NCBI GenBank assembly: GCA_030762935.1
Contig: CM060900.1
Span: 401,377,632 to 401,441,631 of the forward strand
Source of the DNA: Hymenopus coronatus
Taxonomy: Eukaryota; Arthropoda; Insecta; Mantodea; Hymenopodidae
Length of the DNA: 64,000 bases
Direction of reading: 5' to 3'
The notes below the pieces were generated by a model that was not told the origin of the DNA, made no database searches, and saw nothing but the letters and a program-made list of their open reading frames with translations. Made by a program: the position numbers and the translations under genes. Of the stretch, positions 12,152 through 24,200 are shown piece after piece (position 1 is the stretch's first letter; each line of letters opens with the position of its first letter).

Positions 12152-12370
12152 GGTCTGGGTGGCTCAGTTGGTAGGCGCTGCCTTCTGATCCTACGATCGT
12201 GGGTACAAATCCGGCCCAAACAGATTTTTTTTAAGTGTGCTTAAAAGCGACAACCCCATGTCAGTGATTTACTGGCATCTTAAAGAACTCTTGCGGGACA
12301 AAATTCTGGCACACCGAGTGCTAATATGAATCTGGCAATTGATAGGGTCGTTAACAAACAAACAATTATG
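12152..12370 (+). mobile_element. tRNA-derived SINE, family 2
   Basis: The tRNA-like head has an A box TGGCTCAGTTGG (12160-12171) and a B box GGGTACAAATCC (12201-12212). The body contains CATGTCAGTGATTTACTGGC followed by ATCTTAAAGAACTCTTGCGG, and the end is rich in AACAAACAAACAA. Head and body match the 2.43 kb copy in the same order. The A/B spacing suits polymerase III, but no tRNA acceptor pairing was seen, so this is a SINE rather than a tRNA gene. Confidence 0.75.
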
Positions 12371-14009
12371 GAACAATCAAAGCTACTTGCGCGTGAACAA
12401 AGCATTAGTTGAAGTATTGCTTGTATTCAACTTGTTAAATAGTGAAATAAAGTACCCTTAGTTATTTGCATAATCTGATTTATCGAACATAACCCTCAAT
12501 ACCATTTTAAGCGGTGCTTATGTTGTATTTATATGCACATAACTGCATATTTTTGATGTTTCTGGATATTTGTTCATTTTATGCACAAAATAGATGTATT
12601 TTAATTTTTTAAATTAATGTTTAAACACATGAAAAATATTAAAAAGTTTATTATGCAATCAACATTTGAGAAGAAACTCGGCTGTAATCAAGATACATTT
12701 AACAGTTATAGTGAAGGTCCTCCCCCCCCCCCCATTAAAGAACTTAAAGAACAAATCGATAACATCTGGGCTGTCTTTAAATGAATCTTAATCAATTTTC
12801 AATAAGGCTCCGAGTAAACATGAGAATGCTCCTTTGACATATGCATGAAAATTAAGCAATAAATTGATAAGTGTTTTGGAGAGAAATCCTAGCATTTAAG
12901 TTTTCTTTTCTGTATATAAATATTTCCAAATTGAAAACACAGTTCTTCTTGAAGAAATTTCACCAGAGTATAGAACTGCTTTTAAATGTTCGTCATCTGT
13001 AGGGGTGGAAAGCTCCTTCTCATTATACAAACTTGTGTTAAGTGATAAAATGCATAAACTCACACCTGAATATAAGGAGAACATGATTATTGTGTATTTA
13101 AAATAAAATTACAACGATCGGAATAATGTCTAAGGAAGAATCCACATTCTAAGTAACAGGGGGTATAAGCTTAAAGCTAAGAATGTTAGTGCACGATTAC
13201 TACATATTTTCGAATATTTTAAATATTTTACGCATAAGTATATTCATGTTTTATCCATTTCAGTAAATAGAATGCCTGTGTCTATTTGTAATGAAAATTA
13301 TTTTAAATTTCGGTAGATATTTCAGCAGAATAATAAGAATAATCTAATGCAATTCACACACATAACGAATGTCATTAAGAAACTTTCAGTTTTGAGATGG
13401 TCAATGAACAACCTCTAGTCTTTACAGCTTAAACTGAAGGCAGCAACTGGCACAATATAGATCATAACCTTGAAAGGGCCATTCACCGTGATGGGCTGTG
13501 GAAAAATACGAAGGTCACTGCAGTGAAATGAACTATGCATATAGTACGCGGTATATTACCCAGCTATAAATAAAACATATGATATAAAGATGAACCACTT
13601 TCGTCGGCTTCGAAACGCATAGTTAGAAGGTTTCTTGAAAATGTTACTATAGTTGTTATTTAAATTAAAAGCTGAGAAACAAGATTAACAATTAATACAA
13701 ATGCGGCCAATGGTAGAACAAAAAATGGACCTAAAGACAAACAACTGGTGCCAACGATAGCATACATAATAATTTTATAAGGGCATCGTACCTTATCACA
13801 GTTACAACCTTTAAACTGTCTCCCTGATTTATTATTTCTATCAAAAGGGCTTAATTTGAAATAGTCTGGATTAACGAGGTTTCACATTAGTTTCAATCCT
13901 AAAATTCTGATACATAGCCCCCAATAAGTGAGATGTATTCTAATTCAGTGGAATGAATTGAGAGTCAAGACCATTTAAAACAAATGTGAAGCTAAAATTA
14001 AGCAAATAT

Positions 14010-14064
<55 letters not shown>

Positions 14065-15204
14065 CACACACTCAAGGTAGGATGAAGTACATACATTTGT
14101 TTTTATCTGATATATGGTCAATATGGGCAAAACTGGGCACGCAAGGAAGTAAGTCAGGCAAACATAAGAGTGTAAAACAGTAGCTGCTCTGTGATATACT
14201 TGGCTAAATCGCTCCATATTTGAATCAGAACCCCACGAAAAATGTGCAAAATATATTTTTATCTGCCAAAATAAAAGTTGAAACATTAAAGCTACTACAA
14301 TTTTTCCTTAATGTTTTCAGATGTAGATGACGCCATACTCTTTGTAGGATTGTATAAACACCACCTATAATCATATATTATGGTTCAAGCAGCTCCGATA
14401 TGCATAATCAGTCCTTGATATAGTCCATTATTTTTCTCTCTTTACCGCTGCCCTCAAATCAAAATAAATATGAACATGTGTAATGTTAAGAAAAAATCGA
14501 GTTTGCCTTACATATTTTTCTCATCAGTTACATCTTCATTCACTGCATTTAGCACTATATGCAAATTAGGGGCTTTTCGCGGAAAAGATACATACCTACG
14601 ACATTTTTTCAGCCATAGCAAATCTAAATGCAAATTAGAAATCTCATATTCTTTACATATTGAATTCATTGCATTTATTATTCCGAATCTTATGTTTAAA
14701 AGTAGCTAGGATTTGAACATAGTACCTATGCAGACAGCTCTTTTGCGTGAGAATAAAGCTGTGAGAGAAGCAGTTTATTAATAGCTCTTTTAAGGATTTA
14801 TAGCATACTTATTTACCGCGATTTCAAAACTATTTGATTTGAAATTGAAGTAGCCATTGACTCAAAAATTCCCATTTTTCTTCTGTGCTTTGCACTAGGT
14901 TTACAGTGCTTCCTTTAGCTTTTATAGCATGCTAATTCACCACAGATACAAAATTACTTGAAGTAAAAGCAAAACGGCGCATATTAAAAATTGCCGTTTT
15001 TTTTCAGTATTTAATGTTGTGTTTTCTGCACCAGTTTCTCTAAATTTAGCAGGTTGTTTACATATGTAATATTTTCAACACATAATATTCATAAATGTCT
15101 ATTCGCATTCTAAATTTAAACAGGACGTTTGCAAATGTGACATTTGCATTACCTTTTCATATATGTCAAATCGTATGAAACAAGAAATTATGTTGAGTGT
15201 TCCA
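12371..15204. other. AT-rich intergenic stretch
   Basis: No gene recognised. It holds a poly-C run at about 12722-12734 and the TA microsatellite at 14.0 kb. The frames over that microsatellite encode Tyr/Ile repeats and are not genes. Confidence 0.5.
14014..14058. repeat. (TA)n microsatellite
   Basis: An uninterrupted TA run followed by an ACATATACACACAC transition. Confidence 0.95.
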
Positions 15205-15945
15205 CTCACATGACTTTTTCTAGCTGTTTAACAACAAATTTTCCTTATTAAAGGTTTGTTTTTATCTATGTCGTACTAATTGAGATAAACATTAGCAGAA
15301 TCGATCTTATTGCTTGCTTCCTTGTAAGCGGAAGGGAAATAAGGAACACACTACTCTAAAGCGATATTCAACTCGTTTATATGCTATCGCTTAGTGAAAA
15401 AATTAAAATCCTATTTTCTTTTGCATTCAAGAGAGTAAAAAAGAAAGCGATGAAACGAAAGTTGACTTCCCGCTTGAAAAAAGTAGCTTAAAATTGAAAC
15501 CAGTAACAAGAAATATCTAGCAAGCTGTTAACTTTACAAAGCAATGCATATGTTATACATTGCGTGTTTTAATGAGATTTACATTTCTTGTGTAGTAAGT
15601 CTTTGTCTATTTCTTTCGGTTTATGAGTTATACAAAAGTCATCCAGAATGAAGAGTTTTCATATGCGATTCCCAGAAAATGCAAGATATATACTTTGTTT
15701 GCTATGAAAATTGCATAAACATACGGCATTTTAATTAATATCGTTACAGCCATTTTTGAGAAAAACACATATTCGAAAAAACGTTCCATGTAAAGGGTAG
15801 TTTGGGGTGGGGGGGTTTCTTAAACTCTTGGTGTCGCATCCTTGGAAGCTACTGAAATTATATACAAATTGTGCTTAGTTGGAATACAATACCTCTATCT
15901 ACTATGTATTTTTACATATGTGCTAGGGAAATAAAAAATAGAGCA
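15205..15945 (-). repeat. Dispersed repeat family A, copy 3
   Basis: An inverted copy. Landmarks appear in reverse order: TGTTCCACTCACATGACTTT at the left, ATTGAGATAAACATTAGCAG, CTTGTAAGCGGAAGGGAAAT, a damaged mid block near GCGATTCCCAGAAAATGCAA, then TCCATGTAAAGGGTAGTTTG and a G-rich run. It lacks the microsatellite part and fades near 15945. Confidence 0.75.
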
Positions 15946-17019
15946 CCTAAACATAATTAAACATTTTTCTGAAACTAACTTTTCCTAACCTCCAACTGAT
16001 TTGAATAAAAGTAAGAAAAGATTAATTGCAATGGACTATTTTTGTATATATCTGCTTTCGAACCTATGGCTTATGTTTGTGTGAAAATTCCAAAAATTGT
16101 TCAAGCGTAGGCCAGGTTTACAGAACTGTAGAATCCTATACAGCTGCTTTTCTTATAGGTTTGTTCTGTTTGTTGTATTTTCATTTATATACACCCAGCA
16201 AATTTAAATATTTAACGGAATGAATAGCAAAAACGTTATAGGTTGTTTTATAGCAAAAAAATGCTATTTGCCTCGTAGGCCTCAGAAGAGGGAGTTCGTC
16301 GCACTTCCCACGCCTGCAATTTTGGAGCCAAATTGCGCTTCTGGAATCATCAATCGGGAATCGGTGTATTAGGTGTCCTTTAATAAATCACGTTGGTATC
16401 CAGCAGCACACCGTATTGAATATAAACTCAGCACTAGAATTTCGTAAAATATGCATTTACTTCTATTCACCCTGTGTGCTACGTATGGAGAATCTTAAGT
16501 TTGATCATCTTCTTCGATCTGCTCTTGAGACAAAATGGCGGACAAGTGCCTTACTCTTTCCACCAAGTAGAGTAAGAGTTTATATACATACTCTTCTGAT
16601 AACGTCGTTAAATAACTCCTACTATGGCGTGCATTTTAAAAGTTAACATTGGCTTTTAGACAAAAGATCTAAATTGGCATTTGTGGAAATAAGAAATAGA
16701 TAATGAGGGGCAAACTATGGAATAAATAACAACTCTACTATGATATCTAGGAACGAAATTCGCTTCTCTGGCAAGAAAAAAGTCATCTACTCAACCGAAA
16801 AAAAGCGATTCTCTTGAAGAACATTTAAGATTAGACAAACATACTATCAACACATTAGTTAAAGTGAAGTGGGACTAAACTGTGTGTACTTGACCCCAAA
16901 CCGACTGCCCCATTAAAGATTTCACTAGAATATGCAAAAATCTAAATCACTTTTCACAACCAACATAATCTTGCTATTGGCCAAACTTGCAACAATCATC
17001 TGAAAAAAGCTGATGTACT
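15946..17019. other. Intergenic, no gene recognised
   Basis: No identifiable feature between two inverted family A copies. The short frames are chance frames. Confidence 0.5.
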
Positions 17020-18020
17020 TCGGTCACATGACTTTTTCTAGCCATTCTGTAGTAAACTACATTTACAAAAGCGTAACCCTATATTTACTTAATGCTGACC
17101 AAGATAAGCATTTTCAGAAATTGTCTTATTACTTATTTACTTGTAAGTAGAAGGGATAAAAGGAAATACATTAGTTTAAAGCGATAGCCAAAGCTTGTAA
17201 AAGTTGGTCGCTATGTCATATAACTGAAATTCGGTTCTCTTTGCATGGACAGGAGTAAAACAAAAGAGATATGTACCAATGACTACTTGTCGTTTAAAAA
17301 AGGTTTAAGTATTTTAAAATGGAAACCAATAACAAGGAATATCTCGGAAATGATTAATTCTACAAAAGTGCATATTCAAAAAATCCTGTGTTTTAACGAT
17401 ATCTACATTTGTTGTGTAATATGTTTCTTCTATCTCTTACGGTCTAGCACTTATGCAAAAATCATCAACAATGAAGAAGTCTTCAGAGGCTATTCTACGA
17501 ACATTCAAGGTATACAATTCATTGTTATGGATATATCTAAAACGTGTAGCATTTTAATCGAAATCATTTGACTTATTTTTGGGGAAATAAAGAATTCAGA
17601 AGGTTCTTCCATGTAAAGCGTAATTTGGGGTGGGGGATTTTCCTGAAATCTTTGTGTCGCATCTTTGGAAGATATTAAACTTAAACACTACGTTTGGTAT
17701 TTAACTGACTTTTTGTTTATAATTTGAATGTCTGCAGACTCACATGGACATTTTTCTATTTTTTAACTTCAGAGGTCCTCAAAACATGTATTTACAGTAA
17801 CATCTCGTTGTCAAATTTTTGTTGAAATACAATACCTTCTCCATCTACTACATTATACAAACATGCTAGAGAAACAGTTTTTGTTTAATTCAGGCCTCTC
17901 AAAACATGTATTTGCGGTGAAAATCGGTATTGACATTTTTTGTTTTAATACAATACATTCTCTACCTACAATGTACGTACATAATATGTGGTAGAGAAAG
18001 TAAAAATGATCTTGAAATGT
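17020..18020 (-). repeat. Dispersed repeat family A, copy 4, with terminal tandem duplication
   Basis: An inverted copy running from CACATGACTTTTTCTAGCCA to TGGTAGAGAAAGTAAAAATG. The order of blocks equals copy 3 and it extends further to the family's outer end. That outer part is present twice in tandem, about 119 bp apart: TCAAAACATGTATTTACAGT near 17778 and TCAAAACATGTATTTGCGGT near 17897, each followed by an ATACAATAC-type block and a CTAGAGAAA/GTAGAGAAAG end. A 108-codon frame at 17245-17571 lies inside the repeat and has no counterpart in the other copies. Confidence 0.75.
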
Positions 18021-18606
18021 AAGGATATTAGAAGTCGGTTTCCGGAAGCTCGGCCTGCTCATTTTCACTCCATTTCTCATAAATCTTTTGGTGTCCATAA
18101 AGTCTCCAGTCAGAGCATCTCAACACAGTGCCCTTAAGTGCCCCTCCTATTCTCATGAATTGCTCCAAAAAGTGCATCCCAGTGCCAAGGTATAAGCAGT
18201 TCTCTCCTCAAACCCCATCCACCACATATGACCCTGCTAAATGAGGGAAGCAAAAATTTTATAGCACTCAGGAAATCTCCCTAACGAAAGCCAAAATCAC
18301 TAACAAATTTTTATCTAGAATGGTCAATTGCCAGAGCCCGGAACTTCCGGAAACTGAGCCTCAGACGGTACAGCCGGAGCCATCCCGCTTGGCATAAGCA
18401 GATGTTGCTTGCCTCCTTTACATATGCCGATAAAGGCACTATCTCTGGTGAATTTCATGAGTTTTTCTATTGAATCTCTGCAGCAGAACTCAACGAGGCT
18501 ATTTCAAGTTGAAACCAGTGAGGAACTGGGGAGAGTGGCCTTCGCTTTACACGTCTTGCTATCAGCGGAGACTATGTACAGGTCCCACTCTTTGCGAGTG
18601 GTACAA
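18021..18606. other. Intergenic, locally GC-richer
   Basis: The piece around 18320-18400 is GC-richer than its surroundings. No gene or repeat was recognised. Confidence 0.4.
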
Positions 18607-19579
18607 CCTTCGAGCATATATCGATAGAGAGCACATGGCCCAACCTCTCCCTTGCTAGGAGTTATAACCAACATCAAAGTCACATGACTAAGGTATGAGG
18701 TCTTCCATAAGCTATAATGGAAAGTTCTGTCAAAAATATTAATATAAAGCAGAACTATGTAAATTGTGTAAATGCAAGAGTTACAACTGAAACCTCATAA
18801 TATAGAGTACTAGCTAGCGTGCATTCTATGTTTAAAACTGGTGCCTGACCTGAAAACCCAATAAGCTGAAAGATCGGTATGTAGTTGTTATAAAATTACC
18901 TGTTTAGTGAAGAATTTAACTGAATACAGTGATGAACAAGCTGTTAGTGTTTAACCATATTATGACACTGTAACTAATTAGCATATCAGTGTGCCAAAGT
19001 GTGTGTCTGTTATTTGCTGTGGAAATGTTCTTGGATATTGGTGAATGTGTTTCGAAATGTTCGTGTTTTTGTGGATTGCATAGTAATAACTTAAAAGTTA
19101 ACCTTCCGTAATGTTATTAACGATAGGATTCATTCCCTAAAGCGTTATTGTCCCTTAAATGTGACGAAAAAAGTGCACCTAACGTAATAATCTACAAACC
19201 TCTTCAAATGCTAAAAAATATAAACAAATAAACCTCACATGTTCCTTTATAGTTTTTTTTATACGTAAGCTATTATTCATCGCTCTTACTTCTATCCATC
19301 ATTAACCCAGAAAGGCTAACCTAATTTCATTTCTGTTTATATTTTTAATTGCAGAATAATTTAAGAACACAAGTGACCAAGGTGATAAGTTTACGTAGTA
19401 AATGTATTAAAAGGTGCTATCTTGAAGTGAATTAGTGTTATTTGTGTCTTGTTGACTTAAATTTAATGGAACTTAAAGACCGATACTATGCATTCTCTGT
19501 TTATACCGTCGTCAGCTGATCGAGATCTTGGTTTCAAGCATGTAACGTTATGAGCTCTCTATCGATATATGCTCGAAGG
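18607..19579. mobile_element. Possible MITE bounded by 26-bp inverted repeats
   Basis: CCTTCGAGCATATATCGATAG (first part of the repeat) begins at 18607 and its exact reverse complement ends at 19579. The match is 26 bp, 18607-18632 against 19554-19579, with no mismatch. The roughly 920 bp between has no coding signal. A long perfect inverted repeat spaced by about 0.9 kb fits a non-autonomous DNA transposon, but I found no clear target-site duplication, and no second copy lies in the window. An unrelated local inversion is the alternative. Confidence 0.4.
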
Positions 19580-19849
19580 GTAAAACGGTCACTCTCGCTC
19601 AGATCTCCACTGGCGATTTTGAACTCGAAATAGACCAGTTAACTTCTCATATAGTTTAACGCACCAAAGGATATCTATACAAGCCAAATAAGGGGCAGTG
19701 GGGCCACTGGTAAATGATAATAGAGAGACTAAATCAATGTAGAAAGGATGATGTAGAAATCAGCCCAATTGTTGAAAAGCCGCGGTTCGACTATTAGGAG
19801 AAACTGTGAACAGAAGTAAAAATAAATATGTTTCACCAAATAACATACA

Positions 19850-21270
19850 CTGATGAGAATACAGACTAAATACGATAAATGAATTTAAACCAGCCCTTAA
19901 GGTCTGTAGAAACTGAAACGCACCTGAGAGTAATAAAATAAATAAGGAATTGATCAAATAGACCCTAGCAGTTTCTTGCATGGACTCCTTAATTTCCTAA
20001 ACTTATGCTGGTTACATGAGAAAATTTCTGAATAGTGGCAAAACGCAATTATTTTACCAATATTTAAGAAAGAAGATAGGAAAGATTTTAAAATTAGAGA
20101 GGTGTAAACTTATTGAATGCACGATACAAAATGTATTTAAAATTATTACAAAACGTGTTAAAATAATAACCAAAACATTATTTTAGAAAGAACAAAACCA
20201 TTTGAGAAGCAATTGACCATGTATGGATAGTGTTTACCTCAAGCCAAATTATTGAGAAACATAGAGAATATACTAACTTGCGTAGCTTTTATTTATTAAG
20301 AAAAACTTTCGATACTGTTAATCAAAAAAAAAAAAAAAAAAAATGGGTATATTAATAGAGCGATAAATACCAACACATCTAGTAAAGATAATACAAATCC
20401 TATACCAAAATACCAGGATTAAAATATAATTAAAAAAGTATAACTAATGAGACCAGAGAAATAAATCAATGGTTAAGACAAGGATGCTCAGATGAAGTCA
20501 CAAGGCAGTGGCAGCTAATATTAAAAACATGTTTTATCTTATGGAAACAATACCAGAATATCTTGTTTTTGCAGAGATCAAGAAATATTTACAAATTCAG
20601 AAGACAATCTCTAGAAAGCTTTAAATCATCTAATTTTATTACCGAAGAAATGTAATCTGTGCCCTTACAAAGACTCAAGTTATGGGATTTAGAATAAAAA
20701 CACCAATAACATTAAAAATAGTTCTGAATGATAAAACGATAGAGCAAGTGAACTGTTTTGAATATTTGAGCTGCACATTTTCATATCAAAAGGTAAATTA
20801 TTATGAAAAAGGAAGTTAAAATTCCAAAAATTAGTAGTTCCAATTAAAAAAAACCTTTGCAGAAACATGAAGGCAGATACAGTCTTGAAGTTTTATAACA
20901 CAATGGCTATACCTACACCAATTTATGACACAGAAATATGTAACTTAACTCAACAACAACAACAGAAAGAATGGAAGCACAAGAAATTAAGCTGCTTAGG
21001 CCTCTAGCAGGGTATACATTTTTAGACCACAAAAAAAAAATTCACAAATCAGACATTTGGGTATCTCAAATACAGTCGACGTGGCAGTTATATACACAAA
21101 TGACATGTACTTATACAAATAATGCTGCCAAACAGAATCCCAAGCAAGATTTACTATCATAAAACTAAAAGAGACGAAGGTGAATGACCAGTTTTTTAAA
21201 TATCCACTCGACTATTGGGACGGAACAGGCCGAATGGCCTAACCCGTAATGATCAGGATGATGATGGTTT
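19850..21270 (+). pseudogene. Decayed non-LTR retrotransposon (RTE/BovB-like) reverse transcriptase and 3' end
   Basis: A 5'-truncated, heavily frameshifted LINE. Across shifting plus frames I read INKELIK near 19935, PIFKKEDRK-like sequence near 20060, WLRQGCS near 20470, a damaged catalytic box near 20560 reading FAE then DQ after one lost base instead of FADDQ, NLCALTKTQ-type sequence near 20655, CFEYLSCTFSYQ near 20755, and LLRPLAGYTFLDHKKK at 20992-21040. These follow the usual order from the RT fingers to the C-terminal LRRVAGYTLLDHKRN block of a common insect LINE. The element ends at ACGGAACAGGCCGAATGGCC plus a short GAT-type tail near 21267. Multiple stops, a poly-A insertion at 20324-20343 and the broken active site show it is dead. 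The clade call is by recognition only. Confidence 0.82.
20324..20343 (+). repeat. Poly-A run inside the LINE
   Basis: Twenty consecutive A residues directly after the codons for FDTVNQ-like RT sequence. It looks like expansion of an existing Lys-codon A-tract rather than a retroposition tail. Confidence 0.8.
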
Positions 21271-24200
21271 CCTTCTTATGTTACACACAAGTGGAGCATT
21301 TTATTAGGCTTTCTATCACATAAAAGACTCTTTATTAGTGTGTATGCGAATAGTGTAACTAAAGACGAAAAGTAAGGTAAATACTAAACTTTGTATTTTA
21401 CTCAAGTGTTTTTAAAGATCCATGGCTAAAAATTTCAGAAATTCTCATTCCTAAAAGACCCTTTATAGGAGAAACTTCAAATATTTTTAATTAACCTTAA
21501 AATTGAGTGTTTTTTTCTTTGCATTTTCATACTAGGTGCATGATATTGTAAAGGATATTAAGCTTATATATTGATTTTTTCCTAAGCTGCCAGTCAAGTC
21601 CCCTTTAATTACCGCTGAATTGTCTAAAACTATGAAACGTTGGATTTGTCAAATTTGTCTTAGTATTAGCCATGTCCGAAATATTCCTTGTGGTAGCATT
21701 TAAGTTCTCTCGGATTGAAGTGTGAGATAGAATCTGTGAAAGTATGTTATTTTCTCAAGTTTTTGGATCACAAATCCTACTGAAATGAGTAGAAAACACA
21801 AGTGCTTTCGTTTCTTGTATTCTAGCGTAATTGCCAGGTCGGTGAATAAGAGAGTAACGCGTAATGTCGCTGATAGCAACTTAGCAACTCCAGCGACAAA
21901 TCGATAGCAGCAGGCCGTGGGTTATTATGTTTCAAAATTACTGAGGCTATGATTCCGAAAACATTTTAAATATTTCAGAAACACAACGATGTTTTTAGTT
22001 CTATGGACCATTTTAAGTATGTTTTATAAACATTAAGCGATAATTATGATGCTTTTAGCCTTCGTATCGTATTCTGTCAGTCTCAATAAATTATCAAAGG
22101 TCTCTGAGTCATTCCGATTATATTTATATAGGCAGCAAGGATATTTATAGGGAAGTTCCCTCAGAAGACTGGAAGAAACACTGAGTACATAAGTTGAATG
22201 AACCTTCTGAACCTTCAATGGCCTGCAAAGCTGACAAGTTGAACCTTAGCCGATTCTTCGAACCTGGGTGTAAGCCCAACAGTAGGTATACTTAGAAGTA
22301 TCTGGCGAAAGAGTTTGATGGGACTGAAGGAATCGTGCACGCCGAGCATAGATAACATGCTAATTGGATTTTAATACGTAAATGCAACTTTACTTGAGCA
22401 TGAACCTCTCACAACGAGCCTCCTTGCGCCCCCGAAAGTAAACCATAATGAACTTAGGAACATTTAGTATTACGTTATTATGTGCTATACACACTCTGCA
22501 ATAAGGGAGTCGTACCAATTCACCTGGGAATGAAGGTCTAGCCTGAAGTTTCTGAAGAGGGCGAGAATCAAGCTAAGACGCTTTAAGGTGAAACAGAAGG
22601 TAGAAAAGTTTAAAAGTCGCCAATTTCTCACTAAAAAGAACTTCATAGTTTTCTAATAGCTTTGGTATACCATGTGTTTCAACTGGGCGATTATTAGGCT
22701 AGGTTATTTCCGAATATTTGAATAGCATTCTCTGGAACCAAGGACTCTGGAAGGCTCTGGTTTGTTTTGTCTTGAAATTGGTAGTGTGCTTTTAGAGTTG
22801 GCTGCATTGTCTAAACATGTAAAATGACCATGTCTTGTGTTATGAGCTTGAACGCTGTTGCTGTGGATGATTTCTTTCGCAACCCCCCACCCACCATTCT
22901 GTGATTCTACTTCCTTTGACATAAGTAAAATGTGACGTAACTAAAAAGTGTTTTCAAGAAAACAATACGACTTTTTCATCTCAATAGATTATGTTACAGG
23001 ATGTTTATGGATCACCAAACACATCAAATCTGAGAGTGTTTTTATTTCACGTTAACATGTAATATCTCAGAATCGTAATTTTTGTAATGAATCAGTATTC
23101 ATTTCTTAAAAATAAATTAGAGGGTTGGAAAAAATTACAGATGACATCCTATTGAATATATTTTGCTCTTCTACTACCATCGGTTCTGAAAAGTGCGGTT
23201 ATTAAGCACAGAACATTACAAAATATAATACATATTGTTTTGAGATAATGGATTTCAAATATACCCCCAATTTTTCATAAGTAAGATAGCAGGTTCTATC
23301 TCACCTTAAATTATTCTCATCTGTAAATATAACAAATGTTTTGCTAGATTTGAGTCTTAAAATAAAAGGACGCAGCGATATTCTGTGAACATCAAGTACC
23401 TATGTTTCTTCATAAGCAGGCCTCTTTCCATTAACCAATAGCCTGCACAGATTAGTAGAAAGACATATAATTATGATTATGCAATTATTGGCGTACAATT
23501 TCTTAACCTACCATTGTTAAGTTGCTAAATAATAAAATACTTTGAAAATTACAAGAACGCAAAAAATAAATATGATAATGTTGAGTTGTTATATCTTCGA
23601 TGATTTTTGTCAATAATTCATTAAGCCAAATTTGTAATTTGTTCCAAAGCTATATTGTAACTAATATTATTTGAAGATTAAAAGTTGTTTCAATTAGAAA
23701 CACGTGTTTGGTACGTTATATTTCTCTACATTACGATTAAAATAAATCGAAGTTAAAACCATTATATTAAAACCAAATAGCAAAATAAGGCTATCAGGGC
23801 AGGTCGATATTAAACTGGCTGCTGATTTAATTGGTTCTTGAATTGAAGGAACAAAATGAAACAAAGAGGAAAATTAAACCGGGCTTAAATTAAGCAGCCA
23901 AACAGTTTTAACTCAACACTAAAATAACAGACATTAACAATTATTTAAGCTACCAGAGGAAAAAATATAGAAATGAGGTAAAAAATAAAAAATACCAGGT
24001 TTATTGTTTGTTTAAAATGAGAGAGAATTTAGGACATATTATCAAAGTATGATAGCTTTCTTCAACCGAGACACTCTGTTTCTCAGTATTTTTCTGTTCT
24101 GTTAATGACGCTTGAGTTCAGAAAGGTAATTTGTGAAATTTAAACAAAGTAAGGTGTTTTAATCAAAAGTTCTTTTGTAATAAGGAATTTGTGAGGAATT

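Noticed and set aside
13975..14286. 103-codon minus frame and 65-codon plus frame over the TA run
   Set aside because: Both owe their length to the stop-free TA microsatellite, which gives Tyr-Ile repeats.
17245..17571. 108-codon plus frame
   Set aside because: It lies within family A on the strand opposite the repeat and is not preserved in other copies.
19850..19885. CTGATGAGAATAC as another hammerhead
   Set aside because: The expected GAAA core and a stem II are missing downstream.
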